Assembly (NCBI RefSeq): GCF_019263805.1
Contig: NZ_CP079195.1
Span: forward strand, 2,529,001-2,593,000
From: Polaribacter sp. NJDZ03
GTDB lineage: Bacteria; Bacteroidota; Bacteroidia; Flavobacteriales; Flavobacteriaceae
Length of the DNA: 64,000 nucleotides
Direction of reading: 5' to 3'
The stretch's first letter is position 1; the number at the start of each line of letters is the position of its first letter. Shown in pieces: positions 1 through 8,518 of this stretch. Below the pieces are notes generated by a model that did not search any database, was not told where the DNA came from, and worked only from the letters and a program-made list of their open reading frames with translations. The position numbers and the translations under genes were made by a program.

Positions 1-1
1 T

Positions 2-88
2 TCGCACACAGATCAAAAATTTTCTGAAAAAAACATGCGTTTATCAACAGGAAAAAATAGTTTTGGTGTCGCTGTTAAAATATTATAA
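2..88 (+). CDS. 3' end of an unidentified gene
   Basis: An open frame enters from the left edge and stops with TAA at 86-88, giving 28 C-terminal residues that end in FGVAVKIL. Only the tail is visible and I do not recognise the family. Forty-three bases separate it from the next gene on the same strand. It could be a chance frame, but nothing interrupts it and its codon use resembles the neighbours. Confidence 0.4.
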   Translation, partial: SHTDQKFSEKNMRLSTGKNSFGVAVKIL

Positions 89-131
89 ATAACTTATAAA
101 GTTATAAAACTTAAAAAATACCTTTAAAAAA

Positions 132-929
132 ATGATAAAATATACCGTAATTATTAGCTTATTAGTACTTTTTTCTTGTAAAAAACAGGCTACAGATACA
201 CCAACTATAGCCTTAGAAAATAAAACAATCATAAAAAAAACAAGTAACAATTTAGAAAAGACAACCATCACTTTTCCATCTAAAGATAGTTTGCCAATTA
301 CTGCAGATATTTATAAAAGTAAAGAAACGCCTATCACTATTTTACTATGTCATCAGGCAGGTTATAGTAGAGGAGAATATAAGGATACTGCTATAGAATT
401 AACAAAATTAGGATATGCTGTAATGGCAATAGATCAACGTTCTGGCAACACGGTTAATAATATAGATAATCAGACAGCAATAGCCGCTAATATAAAAGGT
501 TTAGGCATTTCTTATTTAGATGCAGAACAAGATATTGAAGCTGCTGTAGATTATATATACAACCAAAATGGCGGACAAAAAATAATATTAGTTGGTAGTT
601 CTTATTCTTCTTCTTTGGCGCTTTTAATGGGTGTACATAATGCTAAAATTAAAGCGGTTGCAGCATTTAGTCCTGGTGAATATTTTAAAGGAATAAACAT
701 CAATAAAAGCATAAGTACGTATAAAAAACCTGTTTTTGTTACTTCTTCTTTAAGTGAAAGTGCGGGTGTTAAAAAGTTGGTTGATAAAGTAAATGCTAGT
801 TATTTAACACATTTTATACCAGAAGTAAAAGGGATTCATGGTACTAGAGCACTTTGGGAAACTACAGAAGGTAATGAAACCTATTGGGCTTCCTTTAAGG
901 AGTTTTTATCTTCTTTAAAAGACGAATAA
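132..929 (+). CDS. Lipoprotein alpha/beta hydrolase
   Basis: A 265-residue protein with a lipoprotein signal: a hydrophobic stretch ending in LLVLFSCKK, with Cys16 as the probable lipidation site, so it is likely membrane-anchored on the periplasmic side. The body has the alpha/beta hydrolase order: an oxyanion-type CHQAGYSRGEY segment near residue 75, a nucleophile elbow VGSSYSSS near residue 157, and a late Gly-Ile-His-Gly that could carry the catalytic His. The closest broad match is the dienelactone hydrolase/prolyl oligopeptidase-like group; the substrate cannot be told. It stops one base before the start of the pseudouridine synthase gene, so the two may be co-transcribed. Confidence 0.75.
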   Translation: MIKYTVIISLLVLFSCKKQATDTPTIALENKTIIKKTSNNLEKTTITFPSKDSLPITADIYKSKETPITILLCHQAGYSRGEYKDTAIELTKLGYAVMAIDQRSGNTVNNIDNQTAIAANIKGLGISYLDAEQDIEAAVDYIYNQNGGQKIILVGSSYSSSLALLMGVHNAKIKAVAAFSPGEYFKGININKSISTYKKPVFVTSSLSESAGVKKLVDKVNASYLTHFIPEVKGIHGTRALWETTEGNETYWASFKEFLSSLKDE

Positions 930-930
930 A

Positions 931-1500
931 TTGATAGAAAAACATCGTCATTTTATAATTCACAAACCTTGGGGAATGATTTCTCAGTTTGTAAATCCCG
1001 CAAAGCGGAAGAAAAAACTTTTAGGAGATTTACATGATTTCCCAGCAGGAACCATGGCAATTGGTCGTTTAGATGTTCCGTCGGAAGGATTACTTTTATT
1101 AACAACGGATGGAAAAGTATCCGCAGAAATTAGAAGTAATAAATACGAAAAAGAATATTACGTACAAGTAGATGGAGTAATCACCGAAAAAGAAATAGCA
1201 CAGTTAAAAAATGGTGTAGAAATTGGTTTTAACGGTAAAAAATACATGACAAAACCAGGGAAAGCTTCTATTATTGATGATCCTAAATTTCCGCTGAGAA
1301 GCATGAAAATTAGAGATGAAAGACACGGACCAACAAGCTGGGTTTCTATAATTATTAGAGAAGGAAAATTTAGACAAGTACGTAAAATGACTGCTGCTGT
1401 CGGTTTGCCTACTTTACGTTTAATTCGGGTTAGAATTGGAACAATAGAATTAGGTAATTTAGAAATTAGTGGCGTAAAAGAAGTGGATTCTTTTATGTGA
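931..1500 (+). CDS. Pseudouridine synthase, RluE/RsuA type
   Basis: A 189-residue protein of the RsuA/RluB/RluE pseudouridine synthase family, which isomerises uridine in ribosomal RNA. The motif GRLDVPSEGLLLLTTDG around residues 45-61 holds the catalytic Asp of GRLD, and the EGKFRQVRKM segment near 145-155 is the family's second hallmark. There is no N-terminal S4 domain, which fits the short RluE class acting on 23S rRNA. The start is TTG directly after the preceding stop; the first in-frame ATG lies inside the conserved HKPWGMISQ segment and would remove it, so the TTG is preferred. Confidence 0.85.
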   Translation: MIEKHRHFIIHKPWGMISQFVNPAKRKKKLLGDLHDFPAGTMAIGRLDVPSEGLLLLTTDGKVSAEIRSNKYEKEYYVQVDGVITEKEIAQLKNGVEIGFNGKKYMTKPGKASIIDDPKFPLRSMKIRDERHGPTSWVSIIIREGKFRQVRKMTAAVGLPTLRLIRVRIGTIELGNLEISGVKEVDSFM

Positions 1501-1544
1501 CAATTATCAGAAAAAAAGAATATTTATATTTCTAATTTTGTGTA

Positions 1545-1655
1545 ATGAACAATTCTAATACCACATTATATATAGTAGCTGCTGTAATTATTTTTCACTT
1601 TGTAGTAGGTTTTGGTTATCTTATTTATAAAATGACAAAAAAGGGCGATAAATAA
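1545..1655 (+). CDS. Small single-pass membrane protein
   Basis: A 36-residue ORF that starts with ATG and ends with TAA. It has one hydrophobic segment (about residues 8-29, VAAVIIFHFVVGFGYLIYK) followed by a basic tail KMTKKGDK. This is the pattern of the small one-helix proteins often found between housekeeping genes in Flavobacteriaceae. It lies 45 bases after the pseudouridine synthase on the same strand. No function can be given. Confidence 0.5.
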   Translation: MNNSNTTLYIVAAVIIFHFVVGFGYLIYKMTKKGDK

Positions 1656-1775
1656 TCATTTACTTGTCATTTTTACTTCTAAAACGATAAAGCTAAATAG
1701 ATTTTATAAACTTATTTTTTAATAGAACAACTTTGTTTTATTTTTACACTTTATTTTCTTTTTTAAAACCTCTAT

Positions 1776-2285
1776 ATGAGTGATAAATCTCTTTGTGATG
1801 AAATCTATTTTAATGAGTTTTATACTTCTCATGTACAGTCTGCAAGTAATTTTGCTTACTATAAATCTGGAGATAAAAACACCTCTTTAGACTTAGCACA
1901 AGAAGCATTTATAAAGGTTTGGGAACAGTGTTCTAAAATAGATTTTACAAAAGCCAAGTCTTACTTATTTACAGTTATTAACAATCTTTTTCTAAATAAA
2001 GTAAAACATCAAAAAGTAGTTTTTGAATATGCAAAAAGCAGTCCTTATTTAGATGTTAATAACCAAAGTCCAGAGTATTTATTAGAAGAAGAAGAGTTTA
2101 AAGACAAACTACAAAATGCTATTGCAGGTTTAACAGAAGGAGAACGTGAAGTTTTTTTAATGAATAGAATTGATGGAAAAAAATACAGAGAAATAGCAGA
2201 ATTGTTAGAAATATCTCAAAAAGCAGTAGAAAAACGAATGTCATCAGCATTAAAAAAGTTAAGAAATAAAATAGACAGAATTTAA
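1776..2285 (+). CDS. ECF sigma factor, FecI type
   Basis: A 169-residue extracytoplasmic-function sigma factor. Region 2 is seen in SLDLAQEAFIKVWEQ and the following DFTKAKSYLFTVINNLFLNK; region 4 in LTEGEREVFLMNRIDGKKYREIAELLEIS and the helix-turn-helix recognition helix QKAVEKRMSSALKKLR. It is followed by a FecR-type anti-sigma gene and a TonB receptor gene, the classical Bacteroidota surface-signalling order in which the ligand-loaded receptor releases this sigma factor through FecR. The likely target is the promoter of this same locus. Confidence 0.9.
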   Translation: MSDKSLCDEIYFNEFYTSHVQSASNFAYYKSGDKNTSLDLAQEAFIKVWEQCSKIDFTKAKSYLFTVINNLFLNKVKHQKVVFEYAKSSPYLDVNNQSPEYLLEEEEFKDKLQNAIAGLTEGEREVFLMNRIDGKKYREIAELLEISQKAVEKRMSSALKKLRNKIDRI

Positions 2286-2345
2286 CACCAATTTAAGGTA
2301 GGGTAAACTACTGATTAGTTGTTCTATATATAGAATACCAAGAAA

Positions 2346-3263
2346 ATGGAAAAAGAAAACGACATCTTAAAATGGCTAAACAGAGAAATTTCTGATGAAG
2401 AATTAACGCAGTTAAAAGAAACTAAAAATTTTAATACTTTAAAAAAAATAGCGCATTATTCATCTCAAATAGAAACGCCTAAAGTAGATATTCATAAATC
2501 TCTTGCAGACCTAAAATTAAAAACTAAAAATACGTCTAAAAAAGGAAAAATTGTGTCCTTTAATTATAAGAATATTTACAAATATGCCGCAGCTATTGTT
2601 GTGTTATTAACAACTTCTTATTTTATTCTTTTTAATACTAATAATTATAAATTTAAAACAGCATTTGCAGAAACAAAGAACTTTAATTTACCAGATAATT
2701 CTGAGGTAGTTTTAAATGCAAATTCAGAAATTTCTTATGCTAAAGAAGATTGGCAAGAAAACAGAAATTTAACCTTAGACGGAGAAGCTTTTTTTAAAGT
2801 ACAAAAAGGAAAAAAGTTTACCGTAAATACAGAAATTGGAGATGTTACTGTACTTGGTACACAGTTTAATGTAAAGGAAAGAGCTAATTATTTTGAAGTA
2901 AAAACCTATGAAGGTTTGGTAAGTGTTAGCTATAAAAATAAGTTGATAAAACTACCTAAAGGAACCATTTTTAAAGTGGTAAATGGAGTTGTAGATACCA
3001 CCAATACTTTTAATATAGATGAGAAATCTTGGTTACAAAAAGAGTCTAATTTTAAAAGTACAGCTTTGCATTTTATTTTAGATGAAATAGAAAATCAGTT
3101 TGGGTATACAATTGAAACAAAAAACATTGATTTAGATATTTTATACTCTGGTGGCTTTACACATAGAGATATAAATATTGCCCTAAAATCTGTTACAATT
3201 CCGTTACAATTATCTTATAAAATTGATGGTAAAAAAATTACTATCTTTAACCATGGTAATTAA
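2346..3263 (+). CDS. FecR-type anti-sigma factor/transducer
   Basis: A 305-residue inner-membrane protein. The cytoplasmic N-terminus (about 75 residues, starting ENDILKWLNREISDEEL) would bind the sigma factor; one transmembrane helix spans about residues 78-96; the periplasmic part contains the FecR domain (LDGEAFFKVQKGKKFTVNT, GDVTVLGTQFNVKER) and ends with a DUF4974-like C-terminal domain (about 235-300) that resembles the STN fold of the receptor. It overlaps the receptor gene by 11 bases, which implies translational coupling. It relays receptor occupancy to the upstream ECF sigma factor. Confidence 0.9.
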   Translation: MEKENDILKWLNREISDEELTQLKETKNFNTLKKIAHYSSQIETPKVDIHKSLADLKLKTKNTSKKGKIVSFNYKNIYKYAAAIVVLLTTSYFILFNTNNYKFKTAFAETKNFNLPDNSEVVLNANSEISYAKEDWQENRNLTLDGEAFFKVQKGKKFTVNTEIGDVTVLGTQFNVKERANYFEVKTYEGLVSVSYKNKLIKLPKGTIFKVVNGVVDTTNTFNIDEKSWLQKESNFKSTALHFILDEIENQFGYTIETKNIDLDILYSGGFTHRDINIALKSVTIPLQLSYKIDGKKITIFNHGN

Positions 3264-5778
3264 AATACGGCTTCTTATTTGTTGTTTTTTATTGATAACA
3301 AGTGTTGTTTTTACTCAGAATTCTTCTGATAAAACAGCGCTTTCTTCGTTATTATTAGAACTTGAAAAAAGTTATGATATAAAATTTTCATATTCTGATA
3401 ATGATGTAAAAAATATTTTTATCCAAAAACCAGAAAAAGGAATTTCAATAGAAAACCTTATCAATTTTTTAAATAAAGAAACCTTTTTACTATTTAATAC
3501 TTTAGATAATAGATATGTAACTGTTTCTTTTTTGAATAAGTATATTTCTATATGCGGAACTATTTTAAACTCAAACTCTTTAGAACCTTTATATTTAGCT
3601 TCTGTAAAAGTAAATGGTTATAAATTAGGAACAACAACCAACAATAAAGGTATTTTTTATTTAAAAAACATACCTGTAAATGCTACTTTAACTGTTTCTT
3701 TTATCAGTTTTAAAACAAAAAATATTACGGTAAAAGAATTGTTTTCTACCAGTTGTAAACAAATTTATTTAGAAGAAAAAACAGAAGAATTATCCGAAGT
3801 AACAATGCCTAAGTTTATAACTGCCGGTTTGCATAAAAATACTGATGGAAGTACGGTTTTAGACACAGAAAAATTAGGAATTTTACCTGGTTTAATAGAA
3901 CCAGATATTTTAAAAACAATTAAAATTTTGCCAGGTGTACAAAGCATCAACGAAAGTATTTCTAATATTAATGTTAGAGGTGGTAGCAATGACCAAAATT
4001 TAATGCTTTGGGATGGTATTAAAATGTACCATTCAGGTCATTTTTTTGGACTTATTTCTGCTTATAATCCGTATTTAACTAAAAAAGTAGCTGTTATTAA
4101 AAACGGAACAACTAGTGCTTTTTCAGACGGAGTATCCTCTACCATAAATATGGAAGCTTCTAATGAAATTACTAATAAATTTTCTGGAGGCGGCGGTTTT
4201 AATTTATTAAGTGCAGATGCTTTTTTACAAGTACCTATAAAAGATAATTTAGAACTGCACATTTCTGCCAGAAGATCTATTACAGATGTTATTAACACCC
4301 CAACTTATAAAAATTATTTTACTAGAAGTTTTCAAGGTAATACTACCAAAAAAAATACTGTAAATAACACATATTCAGACTTTTATTTCTATGATTATTC
4401 TTTTAAAATTTTATATGATATTAGTTACAATCATGCAATTAGAACAAATTTTATTCACATAAAAAACAATTTAGATTATAAAGAACAATACACTTCAAAA
4501 AATACTGAAATAGAAGAAAATAGCATTTTAAAACAAGAAAATTTGGGTGCTAAAATTAGTTGGGATGCTAATTGGGATGCTAAATTTTCTACTAATTTAT
4601 CTATTTTCTTTTCAGATTATAAAATAAACTCTTCAAATTATAATAGAGATGTAGATCAATACCAAAAACAATTTAATAATGTATTAGAAACAGCAATAAA
4701 ATTGCATACTAAATATGAGTTTTCTGATATTTTAAAATTAACTAATGGGTTGGTTTTTAATAAAATAGAAGTTAATAATAGCCTTACCGTACATACACCA
4801 TCTTTTAACAATACAGACAAACATACATTGTTAAAAAGTGCTTTTTATTCAGAAATTGAGTATCATAAAAAAAATACATATACCAGATTTGGAGTGCGAG
4901 CAAACTACTTTGAAAAGTTTGATAAATTTTTAGTAGAACCTAGAATTAATATTCGTCAGCAATTAAATACCGAATTATCTTTAAAACTAGAAGGTGAATA
5001 TAAAAACCAAACTACGGCTCAGAAAATAGATTTTGAAAATAACTTTTTAGGAATTGAAAAACAAAGATGGATACTTTCTGATCATGATAATACACCTATT
5101 ATAAAAAGTAAACAAGCCTCTTTTGGTTTGGAATATTCTAAAGAAAATTTTTATATAGATATTACTGGTTTTTACAAAAAAGTAGATGGAATTACTGCAG
5201 AAAATCAAGGTTTTTATAACAATCTAACCGCTAATTCTATAGGAAATTATGATGTAAAGGGTATAGAATTTTTAGTGAATAAACAAAATAAAAAAATTAG
5301 TACTTGGCTAAGTTATAGCTATGCCAAAAACAATTATACATTCAATATTTTTACTCCGGCTACATTTTCTAATAGTTTAGATATTACACACTCTTTAAGT
5401 ACTGCTTTTAACTATAATTTAAGTCAATTTTTTAAAATTTCATTTGGTGGGGTTATGCGTTCTGGTAAACCGTATACAAAACCTGTTGTAGGAAATGAAA
5501 CCATACAAAATGAAAATAGAACAATTGTTAATTATAACAATCCTAACCAAGAAAAATTAGCTAATTTTTTTAGATTAGATCTTTCTGCAAGTTATAATTT
5601 TAATTTATCTGAAGTCTTAAAATCTACTATTCGTCTTGGTTTTACCAATATTACAGACAAACAAAACATTATAAATTCTTATTATCTTGTAGATAATACT
5701 AGTGAAAATAATGTAAGAAGAGTAGATAATTATTCTTTACCTTTTACTCCTAATTTAAGTTTTAGAATCAATTTTTAG
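3253..5778 (+). CDS. TonB-dependent receptor of the FecI/FecR system
   Basis: An outer-membrane TonB-dependent transducer of 841 residues from the ATG at 3253; that ATG is followed at once by a good signal peptide (IRLLICCFLLITSVVFTQ), while the longer frame from 3223 adds residues that do not fit. Domain order: signal peptide, STN domain (about 25-90) that contacts FecR, CarboxypepD_reg-like beta-sandwich (about 95-175), plug (TIKILPGVQSINESISNINVRGG region), then a 22-strand barrel to the C-terminal Phe. No SusD-like gene follows, so siderophore or another small ligand is likelier than a glycan. Its stop overlaps the convergent acetyltransferase stop by four bases. Confidence 0.88.
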   Translation: MVIKIRLLICCFLLITSVVFTQNSSDKTALSSLLLELEKSYDIKFSYSDNDVKNIFIQKPEKGISIENLINFLNKETFLLFNTLDNRYVTVSFLNKYISICGTILNSNSLEPLYLASVKVNGYKLGTTTNNKGIFYLKNIPVNATLTVSFISFKTKNITVKELFSTSCKQIYLEEKTEELSEVTMPKFITAGLHKNTDGSTVLDTEKLGILPGLIEPDILKTIKILPGVQSINESISNINVRGGSNDQNLMLWDGIKMYHSGHFFGLISAYNPYLTKKVAVIKNGTTSAFSDGVSSTINMEASNEITNKFSGGGGFNLLSADAFLQVPIKDNLELHISARRSITDVINTPTYKNYFTRSFQGNTTKKNTVNNTYSDFYFYDYSFKILYDISYNHAIRTNFIHIKNNLDYKEQYTSKNTEIEENSILKQENLGAKISWDANWDAKFSTNLSIFFSDYKINSSNYNRDVDQYQKQFNNVLETAIKLHTKYEFSDILKLTNGLVFNKIEVNNSLTVHTPSFNNTDKHTLLKSAFYSEIEYHKKNTYTRFGVRANYFEKFDKFLVEPRINIRQQLNTELSLKLEGEYKNQTTAQKIDFENNFLGIEKQRWILSDHDNTPIIKSKQASFGLEYSKENFYIDITGFYKKVDGITAENQGFYNNLTANSIGNYDVKGIEFLVNKQNKKISTWLSYSYAKNNYTFNIFTPATFSNSLDITHSLSTAFNYNLSQFFKISFGGVMRSGKPYTKPVVGNETIQNENRTIVNYNNPNQEKLANFFRLDLSASYNFNLSEVLKSTIRLGFTNITDKQNIINSYYLVDNTSENNVRRVDNYSLPFTPNLSFRINF

Positions 5779-6221
5779 TTACCATTTTTATCCATTCTAA
5801 TATGCGGAATACCATCTTCTAAGTACTCCTCGCCTACTTGAATAAATTGATGCGACTCGTAAAATTTCTTTAAATATTTTTGAGCAGAAATTGTAATTTC
5901 ATCCACTTTAAAATCATCTTTAATGGCTTTAATTGAAGCTTTTAATAAATCGTGTCCAAAACCGTATTTACGTTCGTTAGCAGCAACTACTACCCTACCA
6001 ATACTGGCATTTTTAAAATAATCTCCTGGTTTAAAAATACGTGTATATGCAATAATTTTATCATTTTTTAAACCAAAAACATGTAGTGCTTTTTGATCTT
6101 TAAAATCTACATCTTGGTACACACAGTCTTGTTCTACTACAAAAACTTCAGATCGTAATTGAAGTATATTATACAGTTCTGTTGTATTTAATTCATTAAA
6201 AGATTTTATTAAAAAGTCCAT
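5775..6221 (-). CDS. GNAT acetyltransferase, ElaA family
   Basis: A 148-residue Gcn5-related N-acetyltransferase. The N-terminus (LYNILQLRSEVFVVEQDCVY) is the ElaA signature; the acetyl-CoA loop is seen in IGRVVVAANERKYGFGHDLL (about residues 75-94). ElaA proteins are small cytosolic acetyltransferases of unsettled substrate. The gene is convergent with the receptor gene and shares its last four bases. Length agrees with the family (about 150). Confidence 0.87.
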   Translation of the reverse strand: MDFLIKSFNELNTTELYNILQLRSEVFVVEQDCVYQDVDFKDQKALHVFGLKNDKIIAYTRIFKPGDYFKNASIGRVVVAANERKYGFGHDLLKASIKAIKDDFKVDEITISAQKYLKKFYESHQFIQVGEEYLEDGIPHIRMDKNGN

Positions 6222-6320
6222 TTTGTATCAATTTAAAAGAAAAAATCACTCAATCTAATAGTAAGTTTGAGTGACTTTTATTTATTTTTTATAATTTTTG
6301 TATCAAGAATATTTTACTAA

Positions 6321-6755
6321 TTATCCAGCACAAGAAATTTTATTAACTCTGTCTCCATGTCTTCCACCTTCAAATTCTGTAGTAAGAAAAATATCTACAA
6401 AACCAATAGCTTGTTGTAAAGACACAAAACGTGCAGGAATAGTAAGAATATTTGCATTGTTATGTTGTCTTGTTAATGCAACCAATTCATTATTCCAACA
6501 TAAAGCAGCTCTAATACCTTGGTGTTTATTTGCTGTCATTTGTGCTCCGTTTCCACTTCCACATAAAATAACACCTAATGTTGCTTTACCACTTTCTACA
6601 GCCTCTGCTGTTGGATGAATGGCATCCGGATAATCCATAGAGTCGTTTGTATCGGTTCCAAAATTTAGAACTTTATACCCTTTTTCTTCTAAATGTTTTA
6701 TAATTTCGAATTTGTATTCTGTACCTGCGTGATCGTTACCAATAGCAATAGTCAT
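6321..6755 (-). CDS. rpiB: Ribose-5-phosphate isomerase B
   Basis: A 144-residue RpiB/LacA/LacB-family isomerase, which interconverts ribose 5-phosphate and ribulose 5-phosphate in the pentose phosphate pathway. Visible marks are the N-terminal IGNDHAGTEYK segment with the ligand-binding Asp-His, YPDAIHPTAEAV, and the GVILCGSGNGAQMTANKH loop carrying the catalytic Cys of CGSG (about residue 65). Length is typical. The gene faces away from the candidate origin region; its probable -7 box sits 31 bases upstream of the ATG. Confidence 0.93.
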   Translation of the reverse strand: MTIAIGNDHAGTEYKFEIIKHLEEKGYKVLNFGTDTNDSMDYPDAIHPTAEAVESGKATLGVILCGSGNGAQMTANKHQGIRAALCWNNELVALTRQHNNANILTIPARFVSLQQAIGFVDIFLTTEFEGGRHGDRVNKISCAG

Positions 6756-7497
6756 AATAAATTGATTTTAATTGTGTTGTAGTAGCAAAAATACAGAAAG
6801 TAACGGTTATCAACAGTTATAAACAATCAAAAAAACACCTTTTTTAATAACTTATTAATTTTTAACTCTTTAGCTATGTTAGGTAATTGTTAAGAAGTAT
6901 CAGTAAAGTTTTACAAGTAAATTTGGTATATTAAATTAAAATTACAATACAGCGAGTACTATGACATACACAACTTTATTTATGAGTTTTTGATAAAAGT
7001 TTATCAACATAAAATTAACCATTTGTTTACATCAATTGGGTTGTTAACTATTAAGAATTTTAGGTTAACTACTGTTTATAACTATTGTTAACAACTCTAA
7101 TTTTAAATTGATTTTTAAGCTTTTAGGTAACTCATAACTTGTCAATGATTTTTAATAACTGAAATATAATAATAAAAAGTGTTTTTTTTATAGTAGCTAT
7201 TCACACACTATTATAACCATTATTGTTTTTTTTAAATTTAAAAAGAAAATATAATTATAATATAGAATGTTTATAACTGTTGAAAACGAAAAAATGAAAT
7301 AGGAGGAAAGCAAAAAGAAAATAGAGAAGAAATTGATTTAGCTTTCATGAAATTATTTATTCTTTCTATAGATTAAAATATATTTTAAAAATTAAAATTT
7401 AGATTAACCTTTAAAAAATTAAAACAGTGTAGCTTTATTCAACTTCTTATTTCGTTTAAAAATATAAGCTATATAGTATTTTAAGGTTTATTTTTCT
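6756..7497. other. Gene-free A+T-rich region; candidate oriC
   Basis: No credible gene lies in these 742 bases. The stretch carries DnaA-box-like 9-mers: TTATCAACA at 6807-6815, TTATAAACA at 6817-6825, TTATCAACA at 7001-7009, and on the minus strand TTATAAACA at 7073-7081 and 7268-7276 and TTTTCAACA at 7278-7286. The pairs at 6807-6825 and 7268-7286 have the same 10-bp phasing and are inverted to each other, matching at 18 of 19 positions. A third, weaker pair is at 7073-7091. Between and beyond them the DNA is almost only A and T, suitable for unwinding. The boxes differ from the E. coli consensus TTATCCACA by one or two bases, so this is an inference. Confidence 0.5.
6786..6793 (-). promoter_or_regulatory. 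Candidate -7 box for rpiB
   Basis: On the minus strand this reads TATTTTTG, matching the Bacteroidota housekeeping -7 pattern TAnnTTTG, 31 bases before the rpiB start codon. A TTG about 20 bases further upstream falls inside the DnaA-box-like pair at 6807-6825, so DnaA binding there could affect transcription. This is a pattern match only. Confidence 0.4.
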
Positions 7498-8403
7498 TTA
7501 ATTCACCACAAAATTAATAGCCTTTTTAATAATTTTTACATGTACTTCTCCTGTTCCAATTACCTCACCATCAGCCTGAATAAAAGGTTTTGCTGTTTGT
7601 GGAACCACCCTAATTTCTTTGGTTTTATAAGTTTCTATTTTTTTATGATCTACAATTTTACCAGAATATAATTTAGGTAGATTTAAAATTAAATCAAAGA
7701 TAGTTAGGTTTTTAGCAATAGTAATATCTAATAAACCATCTGTAGTATGTACTTCTTTTGTAAACTGCATACCACCACCAGAAAATTTACAAATACCAAA
7801 AACTGTCATTAAACAATTAGTTTCTAGTATTTTATCATCAAAAATAATTTTAAACACTGTTTTTTTATAAAAGAGTAAACCGGCAATACCACTTAATATA
7901 TAAGCCAAAGACCCAAAATGTTTTAAAGTTTTTAGTTTATTAACAATGTAACCATCATAGCCTAAACCTGCTACATTATTAAAATAAGTTGTTTTATTTT
8001 TAGTTTTTAAAACACCAATATCTTGTAAAATTATATTCTTTTTACAAATAATATCAATCGCTTTTTCAACGTTATTAGGTATGTTGTATGTCTTTATCCA
8101 ATCGTTGCCAGTTCCCTGTGGAATCACAGCAATAGTTATATTAGAAGTTTTTGCGTATCTTTGCAGCATTATTCCGTTAACTACATTGTGTAGTGTTCCA
8201 TCTCCACCAATCGAAATAATATTTCTAAAGCCTTGCTGAATTGCGGTATTTACCAATTCAATTTCGTGTTTAGAAAATTTTGTAAAAGCAAAAGAAAAGT
8301 CTATTTTCTTATTGTTTAATAATTGTTGAATTTCCTTCCATTGTTTAGAAAAATTCCGATTTCCAGAAATAGGATTTGCAATTATAAACCAAGATGTAGA
8401 CAT
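7498..8403 (-). CDS. YegS/diacylglycerol kinase family lipid kinase
   Basis: A 301-residue protein with the diacylglycerol kinase catalytic domain. Family motifs are clear: FIIANPISGNRNF at the N-terminus, the nucleotide-binding SIGGDGTLHNVVNGIM (about 61-76), and PQGTGNDWIKTY (about 96-107). Later GDVI-type residues appear near the C-terminus as QADGEVIG. Such enzymes phosphorylate diacylglycerol or a related lipid at the inner face of the membrane. It sits between the candidate origin and divergently transcribed rnr. Confidence 0.88.
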   Translation of the reverse strand: MSTSWFIIANPISGNRNFSKQWKEIQQLLNNKKIDFSFAFTKFSKHEIELVNTAIQQGFRNIISIGGDGTLHNVVNGIMLQRYAKTSNITIAVIPQGTGNDWIKTYNIPNNVEKAIDIICKKNIILQDIGVLKTKNKTTYFNNVAGLGYDGYIVNKLKTLKHFGSLAYILSGIAGLLFYKKTVFKIIFDDKILETNCLMTVFGICKFSGGGMQFTKEVHTTDGLLDITIAKNLTIFDLILNLPKLYSGKIVDHKKIETYKTKEIRVVPQTAKPFIQADGEVIGTGEVHVKIIKKAINFVVN

Positions 8404-8518
8404 AAAAATAATAATTAAAGTAATGCCAAATTACAATTTTAGATTGATAACTATTTTTTAATAGCCAATCACAGTAAATAATTGTAATTTAGTATCATAT
8501 AATAAGAAGTAAGAATTA

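Noticed and set aside
3223..3253. Earlier start (3223) for the FecI/FecR-linked receptor
   Set aside because: The signal peptide begins right after the ATG at 3253; the earlier start would put ten polar and hydrophobic residues before it and lengthen the overlap with fecR to 41 bases.
6298..6618. 106-codon plus-strand ORF across rpiB
   Set aside because: It is the shadow of rpiB, a well-recognised gene on the other strand.
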